A program made the position numbers and the translations under genes. A stretch of 64,000 bases of DNA from Aeromicrobium sp. Root495. Its GTDB lineage: Bacteria > Actinomycetota > Actinomycetes > Propionibacteriales > Nocardioidaceae. The stretch covers positions 1,297,846-1,361,845 of the forward strand of contig NZ_LMFJ01000001.1 of assembly GCF_001426755.1 (NCBI RefSeq), given 5' to 3'. Under the pieces are notes generated by a model. That model was not told where the DNA came from. It worked only from the letters and a program-made list of their open reading frames with translations, and did not search any database. Position 1 is the stretch's first letter; every line of letters starts with the position of its first letter. Positions 42,269-51,696 of the stretch are shown piece after piece.

Positions 42269-43275
42269 GAGGCTGCTCCTTCCGCCGTCGCGGCGGGGTC
42301 CTGCCCGGTGGTCCCGCGGTGCAGGGGCACGAGCGCCGCCTCGAGACGCTGGACCACGAGGTCGCGCAGCTCAGCGGGCTCGACGGCCACGACGTCGGGG
42401 CCGTAGGACGCGATCTCGGAGGCGAAGTCGCGCGTGGACGAGTAGGGCACCTCGACGCGGTCGAAGCCGTCGCCCTCAGGAACCACCGTGGTGGCGGTGC
42501 GGCGCAACGACTGGGCGCGTCCCGTGCGCAGGAGCAGCACGGCGGAGCGGTCGGGCTCGGCCGGGAACAGCGAGCGGGCGAGGGAGGCGACGTCGGCGTC
42601 GGCGGGGATCTCGTACGAGCCGGGACGGCCGTCGTGCACGACGTCGTCGGTGATGCGCGAGAGCCTGAACACGCGGGTGGCTCCGCGGTCGAGGTCGTGC
42701 CCGCCCACGTACCACCGCCCGCGCCAGGAGATCATGCGCCAGGGCTGGAGGTGGCGGAGCATGGCGTCGCGGCCCGGGGCCTCGTAGGTGAAGGTGACCG
42801 GGACCCGGCGTGTGGTGGCCTCCCACATGCTCTCGAACGCCGGCTCGGTGGTGGCGATGCGCGGCTCTGCCATCCGCAGGCCCTCGGGATCCACCTGGAC
42901 CCCGGCGGTCTTGAGCTTCACGAGGGCGGTCGTGGACTCCCCCGCCAGGCTCGAGTGCTCCCACACCTGGGCGGCGAGCCCGACGACGGCTGCCTCCTCG
43001 CGGGTGAGGTCGAGCTCGGGCAGCTCGGCCTGGTCGCGCGGGATGCGGTAGCCCGGCTCGTCCTCGAAGAACTTGTCGTTGCTGCCCATCTCGACCGTGA
43101 TGCCGAGCTCGCGCAGCTCTTCCTTGTCGCGCTCGAACTTGCGCTCGAACGCCGCCTGCGTGGAGTCCCGGTAGTCCGCGATGGACTGCCGGATCTGCTC
43201 CTTGCTCAGGAACTGACGGGTGGACAGGAGGGTGAAGATGAGGTTCATCAACCTCTCGGTCTTGCGGTCAGCCAT
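42265..43275 (-). CDS. pafB: WYL-domain regulator PafB
   Basis: A 336-residue paralogue of PafC: N-terminal HTH with KTERLMNLIFTLLSTRQFLSK and SIADYRDSTQAAFERKFERDK, WYL domain around FTYEAPGRDAMLRHLQPWRMISWRGRWYVGGHDLDRG, and WCX region. PafBC controls repair genes, including recA, after DNA damage. The ATG at 43275 starts the conserved MADRKTERL; an in-frame codon nine positions upstream is less likely. The preceding 51-base gap separates it from the FKBP gene. Confidence 0.93.
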   Translation of the reverse strand: MADRKTERLMNLIFTLLSTRQFLSKEQIRQSIADYRDSTQAAFERKFERDKEELRELGITVEMGSNDKFFEDEPGYRIPRDQAELPELDLTREEAAVVGLAAQVWEHSSLAGESTTALVKLKTAGVQVDPEGLRMAEPRIATTEPAFESMWEATTRRVPVTFTYEAPGRDAMLRHLQPWRMISWRGRWYVGGHDLDRGATRVFRLSRITDDVVHDGRPGSYEIPADADVASLARSLFPAEPDRSAVLLLRTGRAQSLRRTATTVVPEGDGFDRVEVPYSSTRDFASEIASYGPDVVAVEPAELRDLVVQRLEAALVPLHRGTTGQDPAATAEGAAS

Positions 43276-43326
43276 GGTCAGAGCATGGCAGACGCCGCGC
43301 ACCGGGCGCGACGCCGCACACAGCGA

Positions 43327-44268
43327 TCAGGAGGCGTCGAGGATGTCGATCGCGAAGAGCAGGTCGTCGCCGCCCTTGATCTTCTCGCCCGACCCCTGCT
43401 TGCCGTACGCGGTGGCCGACGGGCACTCCAGGACCACGCGGCTGCCGACCTTCTGGCCCGGGAGCTGGGTCTTCCAGCACTCGATGACGCTGTCGAGCGA
43501 CAGGGAGGCGGACTGGCCTCGGTCCCAGCTGCTGTCGAACGTGCTGCCGCCGGGGTAGACCTGTCCGAGGTACTGCACGTTGAGCGTCTGACCCGCCTTG
43601 ACCGCGGGGCCCGTGCCCTGGATCACGACGTGGGAGGAGGCCTTCTTGACCATCTTCGGGCTCGACGACGTCTTCTTGAACGCCGAGGGCTTGCCGTCCT
43701 TCAGCACGAGCTCGGGGACGTCGGCGGGGAGCTTCTTGGCCTGGCCGGAGGCCTCGGAGGGCACCTTGGCGACGATGTCGAAGAGGAAGACGAGAGTGTC
43801 GGTCTTCTTGACGCCCAGCTGCTCCTGGCCGTCGGGGAAGCCGTCCTTGGGCGGGATGGCCACGAGGACGCGGCTGCCGATCTTCTGACCTGTCAGGCCC
43901 TTCACGAACCCGTCGAGGATCGAACCCTCCTTGAGGGTGATCGAGATCGGTGACCCGGTCTTGAAGGAGTTGTCGAACTGCTTGCCGGTCCGGCCGTTCA
44001 CCGCGACGTAGTTGAGCTTCACGACGTCGTCGGTCTCGAGCTTCTCACCGCTGCCCTCGGCCACGACCTTGGTCTCCGTGGCCGTGGTGGTGTAGTCCTT
44101 CGCCACCGTGACGGTGGGGGTCTTGCCCGACGAGACCTTCACCGAGCCGAGGCCCGAGGAGTCCGAGCCGCAGGCACTCAGCACGAGGGCGCTCACGACG
44201 CCGACGAGGGCGATCTGCAGTGGACGGGAGGAACGAGCAGCAAGACCGGGCACGAGGAACGCTTTCAT
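43327..44268 (-). CDS. FKBP-type peptidyl-prolyl isomerase lipoprotein with tandem FKBP domains
   Basis: A 313-residue exported lipoprotein: basic N-terminus, hydrophobic stretch 18-30, and lipobox LSAC with Cys33. Two FKBP folds follow, at about 66-168 and 208-313 (conserved GFVKGLTGQKIGSRVLV and LPGQKVGSRVVLECPS). Each ends in a closing FDI/IDI strand. The second domain keeps AYGKQG, the flap close to the active pocket, while the first has a modified KDGFPDGQEQ flap. It would fold proteins outside the membrane. The gene is conserved beside pafA in actinobacteria, but no link to pupylation is shown. Lnt in this window would N-acylate Cys33. Confidence 0.9.
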   Translation of the reverse strand: MKAFLVPGLAARSSRPLQIALVGVVSALVLSACGSDSSGLGSVKVSSGKTPTVTVAKDYTTTATETKVVAEGSGEKLETDDVVKLNYVAVNGRTGKQFDNSFKTGSPISITLKEGSILDGFVKGLTGQKIGSRVLVAIPPKDGFPDGQEQLGVKKTDTLVFLFDIVAKVPSEASGQAKKLPADVPELVLKDGKPSAFKKTSSSPKMVKKASSHVVIQGTGPAVKAGQTLNVQYLGQVYPGGSTFDSSWDRGQSASLSLDSVIECWKTQLPGQKVGSRVVLECPSATAYGKQGSGEKIKGGDDLLFAIDILDAS

Positions 44269-44325
44269 CGGAGACAGCAGCACGGGCCACACTAACCGCT
44301 GCGGCCAAGAGCAGGCTGAGGAGCC

Positions 44326-45687
44326 TCACATGCCGTCGATGAGGCGCTGGACGCGCTCGTCGGCCGCCCGGAACGGGTCCTTGCAGAGCACCGTGCGCTG
44401 CGCCTGGTCGTTGAGCTTGAGGTGCACCCAGTCGACCGTGAAGTCGCGACGACGCTCCTGCGCGCGCTTGATGAAGTCGCCGCGCAGCTTGGCCCGCGTG
44501 GTCTGCGGCGGGACCGACTTGGCCCGGAAGACGTCGAGGTCGCGCGTCACGCGGGCGACGGCGCCCCGGTTCTCCAAGAGGTAGAAGAGGCCGCGGTCGC
44601 GCCGGATGTCGTGGTACGCCAGGTCGATCTGGGCGATGCGCGGATCGGCCCAGCTCATCCCGTGCGCCTCGCGGTAGCGATCGAGCAGGCGGTACTTGAT
44701 GACCCAGTCGATCTCGCGCTCGACGAGCGAGAGGTCCTCGGACTCGACCGCCTTGAGCGTGCGCTCCCAGAGGTCCATCGTGCGGTCGATGGTGGGCGTG
44801 CGCAGGCCGTGGCGGTCGATGAACTCCGCGGCCTTGCCGAAGTACTCAGCCTGGATCTCCAGGGCCGACAGCTCGCGGCCGTTGGCCAGCTGCACCTTGC
44901 GCCGCCCCGTCATGTCGTGCGAGATCTCGCGGATGGCGCGGATGGGGTTGTCGAGGGTCATGTCGCGCATGGACACGCCGGTCTCGATCATCCGCAGCAC
45001 GAGGTCGGTGGTGGCGACCTTGAGCATCGTGGTGGTCTCGCTCATGTTGGAGTCGCCCACGATGACGTGCAGGCGGCGGAACCGCTCGGCGTCGGCGTGG
45101 GGCTCGTCGCGCGTGTTGATGATGGGCCGCGAGCGGGTGGTGGCGCTCGAGACGCCCTCCCAGATGTGCTCGGCACGCTGGCTCACGGAGTAGATGGTGC
45201 CGCGCGGCGTCTGCTGGACCTTTCCGGCGCCACAGATGATCTGGCGGGAGACGAGGAACGGGATCAGGACGTCGGCGATGCGGCTGAACTCCCCGCCGCG
45301 TCCGACGAGATAGTTCTCGTGGCACCCGTAGGAGTTCCCCGCGGAGTCGGTGTTGTTCTTGAAGAGGTAGATGTCGCCCTCGACGCCGTCGTCGGCCAGC
45401 CGCTTCTGGGCGTCGAGCATGAGGCCCTCGAGGATGCGCTCGCCGGCGCGGTCGTGGGTGACGAGGTCGACGATGTCGTCGCACTCGGCCGTCGCGTACT
45501 CGGGATGGCTGCCGACGTCGAGGTACAGCCGTGAGCCGTTGCGCAGGAACACGTTGCTGCTGCGACCCCACGACACGACACGTCGGAAGAGGTACCGGGC
45601 CACCTCGTCGGGTGACAGACGTCGCTGGCCCTTGAACGAGCAGGTGACGCCGTACTCGTTCTCGATCCCGAAGATCCGCCGGTCCAT
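44326..45687 (-). CDS. pafA: Pup-protein ligase
   Basis: A 453-residue glutamine-synthetase-like ligase that joins the C-terminal Glu of deamidated Pup to substrate lysines using [15 protein letters not shown] holds the first metal-binding Glu, NRGS-like [21 protein letters not shown] the second block, [21 protein letters not shown] the nucleotide site and [11 protein letters not shown] the third, all as in PafA. Dop differs by an inserted loop, so the two are distinguishable. A TAGAGT box (45694-45699, minus sense) six bases before the ATG predicts a leaderless mRNA; PafA is therefore transcribed apart from the prcBA genes. Confidence 0.97.
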   Translation of the reverse strand: MDRRIFGIENEYGVTCSFKGQRRLSPDEVARYLFRRVVSWGRSSNVFLRNGSRLYLDVGSHPEYATAECDDIVDLVTHDRAGERILEGLMLDAQKRLADDGVEGDIYLFKNNTDSAGNSYGCHENYLVGRGGEFSRIADVLIPFLVSRQIICGAGKVQQTPRGTIYSVSQRAEHIWEGVSSATTRSRPIINTRDEPHADAERFRRLHVIVGDSNMSETTTMLKVATTDLVLRMIETGVSMRDMTLDNPIRAIREISHDMTGRRKVQLANGRELSALEIQAEYFGKAAEFIDRHGLRTPTIDRTMDLWERTLKAVESEDLSLVEREIDWVIKYRLLDRYREAHGMSWADPRIAQIDLAYHDIRRDRGLFYLLENRGAVARVTRDLDVFRAKSVPPQTTRAKLRGDFIKRAQERRRDFTVDWVHLKLNDQAQRTVLCKDPFRAADERVQRLIDGM

Positions 45688-45693
45688 GGACTC

Positions 45694-45699
45694 ACTCTA
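45694..45699 (-). promoter_or_regulatory. TAGAGT -10 box of pafA
   Basis: Located six bases upstream of the pafA ATG in minus orientation, giving a predicted transcript start at or next to the A of the start codon. Confidence 0.5.
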
Positions 45700-45739
45700 G
45701 TCGTGCGGTCCTCGTCCGGCCCGGTCTTCGGTGCGCGTC

Positions 45740-46507
45740 TCAGCGGAAGACGCCGGGTCCGCCCGGTGGGGCCGGTGAGTGCTGCGGATCGGCGTCGGTC
45801 AGGACGGCGCCGCCGTGGAACGTCCGGCGCACGTCGGCGGGTCCCATGACCCGGTAGGGGAACATGGAGCGGGCCGCGACCCTCGTCATCTCCTCCACCG
45901 GCAGCGCCTCGCCCGAGGCCACGGCGAGGACGTTGCCGAACCTGCGGCCCTTCAGGGTGGCCGGCTCGGCGCTGAGCCCGACGTGCGAGAACGATCGCCC
46001 GAGGGTCGCCACGACCCGCCGCACGTAGGCGAACGGGGCCGTGTCGGTGAGGTTGAGCAGGAAGAGTCCGTCGGACGTGAGGACGCGCCGCACCGTCGCG
46101 ACGCACTCCGCGGTGGTGAGGTCGGGAGGGACCTGCGCCCCGTCGAACGCGTCGAGCACCACGACGTCGGCGAAGTCGTCGCGCATGGCCTCCAGGCCTG
46201 GACGGCCGGCGACGTCGCGCACCTTGATCCCCGATCGCGGCGGCAGGGGCAGGTGCTCACGCACGAAGCCCGTGAGGACGGTGTCGGGCTCGAGGACGAC
46301 CTGGGGCGTACGGGTGTGCCGCGAGGCCACGAAACGCGGGAGGCTCAGCCCTGCGCCGCCCACGTGGACGACGCGCCGGGCCTCCTCGTCGTCGCGGGGT
46401 CGTGACAGGTGCAGGTCGAGGACGTCGGCCATGCGCTGCACGTAGTCGAACTCGATGCGGCCGGGATCGTCGAGGTCGACGTACGACTGCTCCGTGCCGG
46501 ACACCAC
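45740..46507 (-). CDS. Spermidine-synthase-like class I methyltransferase-fold protein
   Basis: At least 255 residues with a Rossmann-type aminopropyl/methyl-transferase fold: VVHVGGAGLSLPRFVA is the nucleotide loop, VVLEPD the acidic beta-2 end, and DVVVLDAFDGAQVP the catalytic Asp region of spermidine synthases. This lineage, common next to prcA in actinobacteria, often lacks activity evidence. The first canonical start is GTG 46507 (two GTGs in tandem), but recognisable sequence (EVVLEADRSRPSAFTL) continues upstream in the same frame to the prcA stop, so translation may begin at a non-standard codon such as CTG 46546. Confidence 0.72.
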   Translation of the reverse strand: MVSGTEQSYVDLDDPGRIEFDYVQRMADVLDLHLSRPRDDEEARRVVHVGGAGLSLPRFVASRHTRTPQVVLEPDTVLTGFVREHLPLPPRSGIKVRDVAGRPGLEAMRDDFADVVVLDAFDGAQVPPDLTTAECVATVRRVLTSDGLFLLNLTDTAPFAYVRRVVATLGRSFSHVGLSAEPATLKGRRFGNVLAVASGEALPVEEMTRVAARSMFPYRVMGPADVRRTFHGGAVLTDADPQHSPAPPGGPGVFR

Positions 46508-46585
46508 GAGGGTGAAGGCGCTGGGACGCGACCGGTCCGCCTCCAGGACGACCTCGGGACGTCCTTCGGGCGAGACGGCGATGGC

Positions 46586-47296
46586 TCAGCCCTGCAGCGA
46601 GGCCGCGACGGCGCCGTCGGGGAGGCGCTTGAACTTGCGTGGCTGGGACCGGGTGCGGTCGAGCACCGCGACCTCGAGGGCGGACGCCTCGACGGTGCGC
46701 GCCACTCCCCCGTTGTCGGTGACCGTGTCCTGGCCCAGCGCCGTGGTGGCGAGCCGGATGACGGCGTCGAGCTCGAGCCCCGCGGTGTAGTGCTCAGAGA
46801 GATAGGCGTCGACCTTGTCGCTCTGTCCACCCATCACCGCGTGTCCCTGCACGTCGGCCACCGAGCCGTCGTACGTGAGTCGGTACACCTGGTCCGAGGA
46901 CGCGTCGTCGCCCACCTCGGCCACGAAGATCTCGACCTCGTACGGCTTCTCGCCGCCGGAGGAGAAGATGGTGCCGAGCGTCTGGGCGTAGGCGTTGGCG
47001 AGTCCTCGGCCGGTCACGTCGCGACGGTCGTAGGCGTACCCGCGCATGTCGGCCAGGCGGACGCCGGCGATGCGCAGGTTCTCGAACTCGTTGTACCTGC
47101 CGACGGCTGCGAAGCCGATGCGGTCGTAGATCTCGCTGATCTTGTGCAGCGCCTGCGACGGGTTCTCGCCCACGAAGACGATGCCGTCGCGGTACTGCAG
47201 GACGACGACGCTGCGGCCGCGGGCGATGCCCTTGCGCGCGAAGTCGGCCCGGTCCTTCATGAGCTGCTCGGGCGAGACGTAGAACGGTTGCGTCAT
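46586..47296 (-). CDS. prcA: 20S proteasome alpha subunit
   Basis: A 236-residue alpha-type subunit: [27 protein letters not shown] is the gating N-terminus in outline, followed by [45 protein letters not shown] and an Ntn-hydrolase fold without a catalytic Thr. Seven-membered rings cap the beta rings and dock the C-terminal GQYL of Mpa. It starts 16 bases after the prcB stop. The C-terminal [17 protein letters not shown] is short compared with mycobacterial PrcA. Confidence 0.97.
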   Translation of the reverse strand: MTQPFYVSPEQLMKDRADFARKGIARGRSVVVLQYRDGIVFVGENPSQALHKISEIYDRIGFAAVGRYNEFENLRIAGVRLADMRGYAYDRRDVTGRGLANAYAQTLGTIFSSGGEKPYEVEIFVAEVGDDASSDQVYRLTYDGSVADVQGHAVMGGQSDKVDAYLSEHYTAGLELDAVIRLATTALGQDTVTDNGGVARTVEASALEVAVLDRTRSQPRKFKRLPDGAVAASLQG

Positions 47297-47312
47297 GTCA
47301 GGTCCTGTCCGG

Positions 47313-48146
47313 TCAGCTCAAGGGGGCCGTGGGGCCGTCGGGTGCGCTCATGCGGGCGGCGATCACGGTGTCGGCGACCTGGGCGGTCTGCTCCTGCGGC
47401 CAGGCGCGGTAGCCGTCGGCCGTGATGACCGAGATGAGGGGGAAGATGCGTCGTGCGACGTCGGGGCCGCCCGTGGCGGAGTCGTCGTCGGCGGCGTCGT
47501 ACAGCGCCTGGACCACGGCCGTCACGGCATCGGTCTCGCTCATGTTCTCGCGGTAGAGCTTCTTGAGCGACCCGCGCGCGAACGTGGAGCCTGAGCCCAC
47601 GGAGTGGAAGGTGCGCTCCTCGTTCTTGTTGCCCGTGACGTCGAAGGCGAAGATGCGACCCGCGCCCTGGTGGAGGTCGTAGGCGGCGAAGAGCGGCACG
47701 ACGGCCAGGCCCTGCATGGCCATGCCGAGGTTGCCGCGGATGAGCGTGGCGAGTCGGTTGGCCTTGCCGTCGGTGGAGAGGGTGGCGCCCTCGATCTTCT
47801 CGTAGTGCTCGAGCTCGACGCGGAACAGACGCGTCATCTCGACGGCGAGTCCGGCGGTGCCGGCGATGCCCACGCACGAGTACTCGTCGGTGGGGAAGAC
47901 CTTCTGGATGTCGCGCTGGGCGATGACGTTGCCCATGGTGGCGCGGCGGTCGCCGGCCATCACGACGCCGTCGGCGAACGTGGCCGCGACGATCGTGGTG
48001 CCGTGGGTGACACCGCTCAGGTCGGTGCCCGCGCCGTTCGTGCCCTGGGAGGGCAGGAGCTGGGGGGCCTGCTGGGCGAGGAAGTCCGCGAACGAGGTGC
48101 CGCCGGTGGACAGGTACCCCTCGGGGAGCATGCCGGCGCCAGTCAC
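47313..48146 (-). CDS. prcB: 20S proteasome beta subunit (precursor)
   Basis: A 277-residue precursor of the catalytic subunit. The propeptide ends at HG and the mature chain begins TTIVAATF, so Thr50 becomes the N-terminal nucleophile; [20 protein letters not shown] and [17 protein letters not shown] are conserved beta-subunit elements. GTG 48146 overlaps the pup stop (GTGA) and gives [13 protein letters not shown]; an ATG at 48131 is an alternative. The 49-residue propeptide is within the usual range. It is co-translated with Pup. Confidence 0.96.
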   Translation of the reverse strand: MTGAGMLPEGYLSTGGTSFADFLAQQAPQLLPSQGTNGAGTDLSGVTHGTTIVAATFADGVVMAGDRRATMGNVIAQRDIQKVFPTDEYSCVGIAGTAGLAVEMTRLFRVELEHYEKIEGATLSTDGKANRLATLIRGNLGMAMQGLAVVPLFAAYDLHQGAGRIFAFDVTGNKNEERTFHSVGSGSTFARGSLKKLYRENMSETDAVTAVVQALYDAADDDSATGGPDVARRIFPLISVITADGYRAWPQEQTAQVADTVIAARMSAPDGPTAPLS

Positions 48147-48337
48147 TGGCCGCCCTTCTGGACGAAGCTGCGGACGAACTCCTCGGCGTTCTCCTCGAGC
48201 ACGTCGTCGATGTCGCCCAGGATCGAGTCGACGTCGTCGTCGAGCTTCGCCTTCTGCTCGGAGTCGACCGCCGTGGGCTCGACCGGGGTCTCGTCCTCGG
48301 TGGACTTCTTGGTGCTCTTGTGCTGCTGCTCGGCCAT
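48143..48337 (-). CDS. pup: Prokaryotic ubiquitin-like protein Pup
   Basis: A 64-residue, largely disordered protein ending GGQ; the terminal Gln is deamidated to Glu by Dop before PafA attaches it to lysines. The C-terminal helix region (about residues 36-58, [20 protein letters not shown]) is the Mpa coiled-coil binding segment. The acidic composition and lack of Cys, Trp or Tyr are typical. A TAGGGT box (48344-48349, minus sense) six bases before the ATG indicates that pup heads a leaderless pup-prcB-prcA transcript separate from dop. Confidence 0.97.
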   Translation of the reverse strand: MAEQQHKSTKKSTEDETPVEPTAVDSEQKAKLDDDVDSILGDIDDVLEENAEEFVRSFVQKGGQ

Positions 48338-48343
48338 GCAGCA

Positions 48344-48349
48344 ACCCTA
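48344..48349 (-). promoter_or_regulatory. TAGGGT -10 box of the pup-prcB-prcA transcript
   Basis: Six bases separate it from the pup ATG, inside the 60-base dop-pup gap. It suggests independent leaderless expression of pup and the proteasome core. Confidence 0.5.
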
Positions 48350-48397
48350 GCCCTCCTCAGGTTGCGTGCACGTCACATCTGGACGGCGCGCGCGGGC

Positions 48398-49900
48398 TCA
48401 GCGTCGAGTGATGGCGCGGAACAGGTCGGTGGCGGTGGCCGACGTGTCGAAGAGCGCCCCGACGTGCTCCGCCGTGCCCCGAAGCGGCTCCATGGTGGGG
48501 ATGCGCTGGAGCGAGTCGTGCCCGGGCAGGTCGAAGATGACCGAGTCCCACGAGGCCGCTGCGACGTCGGTGGCGAAGCGCGACAGGCACCGGCCCCGGA
48601 AGAACGCGCGCGTGTCGTGGGGCGGCTCGCCGATGGCCTCGGTGACCGCGTCGTCGGTGAGCAGACGATCGATGCGGTCCCGGGCCACGAGGCGGTGGTA
48701 GAGCCCCTTCTCGGGACGGATGTCGTGGTACTGCAGGTCGACGAGGTGGAGCTTGGCGTGGTCCCAGTCCAGCGCGTCGCGCTCGCGGTACTGCTCGAGG
48801 AGCTGGAGCTTGGCCACCCAGTCGAGCTCGCGCGCGCACTCGGCGGGGTCGCGCCGCAGCCGGTCGAGGATGCTCTGCCAGCGGGCGAGGACGTCGTCGG
48901 TCTGCTCGTCGGAGCCGTTCTGCTCGACGAAGGCGCGGGCCCTCTCGAGGTAGTGCTCCTGGATGTCGAGCGCGGTCATGGTGCTTCCGTCGTCGAGCTC
49001 GACGAGCGCCTGGAGCGTCGGGTCGTGGGAGATGTCGTGCAGGGCCTCCACCGGCCGCGCGAGCGCGATGCCCCGGCCCAGGAAGCCGGCCTCGACCATG
49101 GCCAGCACGAGCGAGGTGGTGCCGTGCTTGAGGTAGATGGCCACCTCGGAGCAGTTGGCGTCGCCGATGATGACGTGCAGCCGCCGGTACTTCTTGGCAT
49201 CCGCGTGGGGCTCGTCGCGGGTGTTGATGATGGGCCGCTTGAGCGTGGTCTCCAGGCCGACCCCCACCTCCATGTAGTCGGCGCGCTGGGCGAGCTGGAA
49301 CGCGTGCACGCTGCCGTCCTGCTTCTGGCCCACGCGTCCGGCTCCGCAGATGACGGGCCGCGAGACGAAGAAGGGCGTGAGGTGCTTGACGATCGACTCG
49401 AACGGGACGTCGCGGCGCATGAGGTAGTTCTCGTGCGAGCCGTACGAGGCGCCCTTGTTGTCGATGTTGTTCTTGTAGAGCACGATCGGCGCGGTGGAGG
49501 GGATCTGGGCCGCCAGCTCCGCCCCGCGGAGCATGACGCGCTCCCCCGCCTTCTCCCACCGCACGACGTCGAGGGGGTTGGTGACCTCGGGGCTCGAGTA
49601 CTCCGGGTGCGCGTGGTCGACGTAGAGCCGGGCACCGTTGGTGAGGATGATGTTGGCCAGGCCCAGGTCCTCGTCGGTGAGCTGGGACGGGTCGGCCACC
49701 TCGCGGCTCAGGTCGAACCCGCGCGCGTCGCGCAGCGGGCTCTCCTCCTCGAAGTCCCACCGGGCGCGCCGGGTCAGGCCGTGCGCCGAGGCGTAGGCGT
49801 TGACCACGTGCGTGGAGGCGACCATGGGGTTGGCGTGGGGCTGGCCCTGCACGGCGATGCCGTACTCGACCTCGCTGCCTTGGACCCGGCGGACCGTCAT
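48398..49900 (-). CDS. dop: Pup deamidase/depupylase Dop
   Basis: A 500-residue homologue of Paf[15 protein letters not shown] carries the first ligand Glu, [18 protein letters not shown] the second block, and [20 protein letters not shown] and [18 protein letters not shown] later ones. The N-terminal insertion between [22 protein letters not shown] and the LTNGARLY strand is the Dop loop that separates it from PafA. It converts the C-terminal Gln of Pup to Glu and removes Pup from substrates. A mannosyltransferase-like gene starts 111 bases away in the opposite direction, separating dop from mpa. Confidence 0.96.
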   Translation of the reverse strand: MTVRRVQGSEVEYGIAVQGQPHANPMVASTHVVNAYASAHGLTRRARWDFEEESPLRDARGFDLSREVADPSQLTDEDLGLANIILTNGARLYVDHAHPEYSSPEVTNPLDVVRWEKAGERVMLRGAELAAQIPSTAPIVLYKNNIDNKGASYGSHENYLMRRDVPFESIVKHLTPFFVSRPVICGAGRVGQKQDGSVHAFQLAQRADYMEVGVGLETTLKRPIINTRDEPHADAKKYRRLHVIIGDANCSEVAIYLKHGTTSLVLAMVEAGFLGRGIALARPVEALHDISHDPTLQALVELDDGSTMTALDIQEHYLERARAFVEQNGSDEQTDDVLARWQSILDRLRRDPAECARELDWVAKLQLLEQYRERDALDWDHAKLHLVDLQYHDIRPEKGLYHRLVARDRIDRLLTDDAVTEAIGEPPHDTRAFFRGRCLSRFATDVAAASWDSVIFDLPGHDSLQRIPTMEPLRGTAEHVGALFDTSATATDLFRAITRR

Positions 49901-50011
49901 GACGCCACCCTACGGGGGCACGACCCACGTCACGGACTCGATGCGTGCTGGTCACCGACACGTCGCCCGCCGGTCATGGCGGGGTCTCCTCGGGCGAGCA
50001 GCCTGAGGGTC

Positions 50012-51187
50012 ATGAAGGTCGCCATCGTGTCCGAGTCCTTCCTCCCCCAGACCAACGGGGTCGTGAACTCCGTGCTCCGGGTCATCGAGCACCTCGTGAG
50101 TCGCGGTGACCAGGTCCTCGTGATCTGCCCCGACGCCCGCGAGGGGGTGCCGAGCCAGGTGCTGGGCGCCGAGGTGCGCACCGTCGCGTCGTGGTCGCTG
50201 CCCGGCTACTCCGACGTCCGCGTGTCCACCGGTCGCTCCGCACCCGTCGAGGCGCTGCTCCGCGAGTTCGAGCCCGACGTCGTCCACCTCGCCTCGCCCT
50301 TCGTCCTGGGCTGGCGCGCCACCCTCGCGGCGCGGGCGCTCGACCTGCCGGTCGTGGCGGTCTACCAGACCGACGTGCCGCAGTACGCCGAGCGCTACGG
50401 CATGGCGTGGGCGTCGAAGCGACTGTGGCGCAGGGTCACCGACATCCACGGCCGCGCGACGCTGACCCTCGCCCCGTCGGTCGCGTCGGTCCGCTCGCTG
50501 CGCAAGCACGGCGTGGACCGCATCCGTCTCTGGCGCCGTGGCGTCGACAGCCAGCTCTTCGACCCGGCCCGCCGCAGCAACGGCTGGCGCACGCGCATGG
50601 CCCCCGGCGGCGAGCGGATCGTCGGCTTCGTCGGCCGGCTCGCGCCCGAGAAGCAGGTCCACGATCTGGCCCGCCTGGAGGGCGTCCCCGGCATCAAGCT
50701 CGTCATCATCGGCGACGGGCCGGAGCGTGAGCGTCTGCAGCGGCTCATGCCGTCGGCCTCGTTCACCGGGATGCTGCACGGCGAGGAGCTCGCCCGTGCC
50801 GTCGCCGGGCTCGACGTCCTCGTGAGCACGAGCGAGACCGAGACCTTCTGCCAGGTCATCCAGGAGGCCATGGCGAGCGGGGTGCCCGTCGTCGCGGCCG
50901 CCGTCGGTGGACCGCGCGACCTCGTCGACCACAGCCGCACCGGCTGGCTCTACGAGGCCGGCGACCTCGACGCCATGGTCGGCCACGTGCAGGACCTCGT
51001 CGGCGACGAGTCCAAGCGCCGGGCGTTCTCCCGCGCCGCCCGGGCCAAGGTGGTCCTGCGGGGGTGGCGACCCATCTGCTCCGAGCTCGTGGGTCACTAC
51101 GCCACGGCGATCGAGCAGCACCACGAGCTGGAGCCCATCGACGTGGGCCTGGTGCACTGGCGCACCCGTCGCGCAGCCCGTCGCTGA
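50012..51187 (+). CDS. GT4 glycosyltransferase (GDP-mannose-dependent alpha-mannosyltransferase type, MgtA-like)
   Basis: A 391-residue two-Rossmann-domain (GT-B) enzyme. IVSESFLPQTNGVVNSVLRVIEHL and GYSDVRVS are the acceptor-side features of MgtA/PimB'-type enzymes; VGRLAPEKQVHDL, IGDGPER and STSETETFCQVIQEAMASGVPVVAAAVGGPRDLV form the nucleotide-sugar site with the E(x7)E motif. It would add mannose to a glycolipid in envelope synthesis; exact acceptor unknown. It is the only plus-strand gene in a run of minus-strand genes from 35.7 to 55.4 kb. Confidence 0.85.
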   Translation: MKVAIVSESFLPQTNGVVNSVLRVIEHLVSRGDQVLVICPDAREGVPSQVLGAEVRTVASWSLPGYSDVRVSTGRSAPVEALLREFEPDVVHLASPFVLGWRATLAARALDLPVVAVYQTDVPQYAERYGMAWASKRLWRRVTDIHGRATLTLAPSVASVRSLRKHGVDRIRLWRRGVDSQLFDPARRSNGWRTRMAPGGERIVGFVGRLAPEKQVHDLARLEGVPGIKLVIIGDGPERERLQRLMPSASFTGMLHGEELARAVAGLDVLVSTSETETFCQVIQEAMASGVPVVAAAVGGPRDLVDHSRTGWLYEAGDLDAMVGHVQDLVGDESKRRAFSRAARAKVVLRGWRPICSELVGHYATAIEQHHELEPIDVGLVHWRTRRAARR

Positions 51188-51202
51188 GCAGCGCGATCCG
51201 GC

Positions 51203-51691
51203 TCAGGCCAGGGGCGTGAGCCGCTTGGCCAGGTGGACGGAGTCGTCGTACTCGGCGTAGAAGCCGAACGCCGGGACGTGGTCGTAGCCCGCGGACAGGT
51301 AGAGGGCGATGGCCTCCGGCTGCGCCGTGCCCGTCTCGAGCACCAGCCGCGTCAGGCCGGCCTCGACGGCCGAGCGCTCCAGCTCGGCCAGGACCCGACG
51401 GGCGTGGCCCTGCCGGGCGAACGCCGGGCGCACGTACATGCGCTTGATTTCGCCGTCGGAGTCGCCGGCCGGCCCGCCACGCCTCCAGCCGCCCATGGCG
51501 GCCGGCTCCTGCCCCACGTAGACCATGACGAAGTGGCCGCGCGGAGCGTCGAACTCGTGCACGTCGATGGGCGAGATGTCGCCCTCTCCGCCGTACCGGC
51601 GTCCGTACTCCTCCTGCACCTCACGGGTGAGGAGCTGCGCGTCGTCGCTCCCGTAGCTGACGACGCGCAGCTCCGCAGACAGTCCGTCCAA
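51203..51691 (-). CDS. GNAT family N-acetyltransferase
   Basis: About 162 residues: GGWRRGG..., then KRMYVRPAFARQGHARRVLAELE containing the acetyl-CoA loop RQGHARR, and LVLETGTAQPEAIALYLSAGYDHVPAFGFY as the closing strands. The start is a TTG at 51691, five bases after the mpa stop; an in-frame CTG at 51700 forms a CTGA overlap with that stop and is an alternative. It is downstream of mpa and may be co-transcribed. Acceptor unknown. Confidence 0.82.
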   Translation of the reverse strand: MDGLSAELRVVSYGSDDAQLLTREVQEEYGRRYGGEGDISPIDVHEFDAPRGHFVMVYVGQEPAAMGGWRRGGPAGDSDGEIKRMYVRPAFARQGHARRVLAELERSAVEAGLTRLVLETGTAQPEAIALYLSAGYDHVPAFGFYAEYDDSVHLAKRLTPLA

Positions 51692-51696
51692 CGTGC

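Noticed and set aside
48320-50011. N-terminal extension of the GT4 glycosyltransferase frame through the dop gene
   Set aside because: The extension is antisense to dop and lacks motifs; the glycosyltransferase fold starts at the ATG at 50012 (KVAIVSESF).
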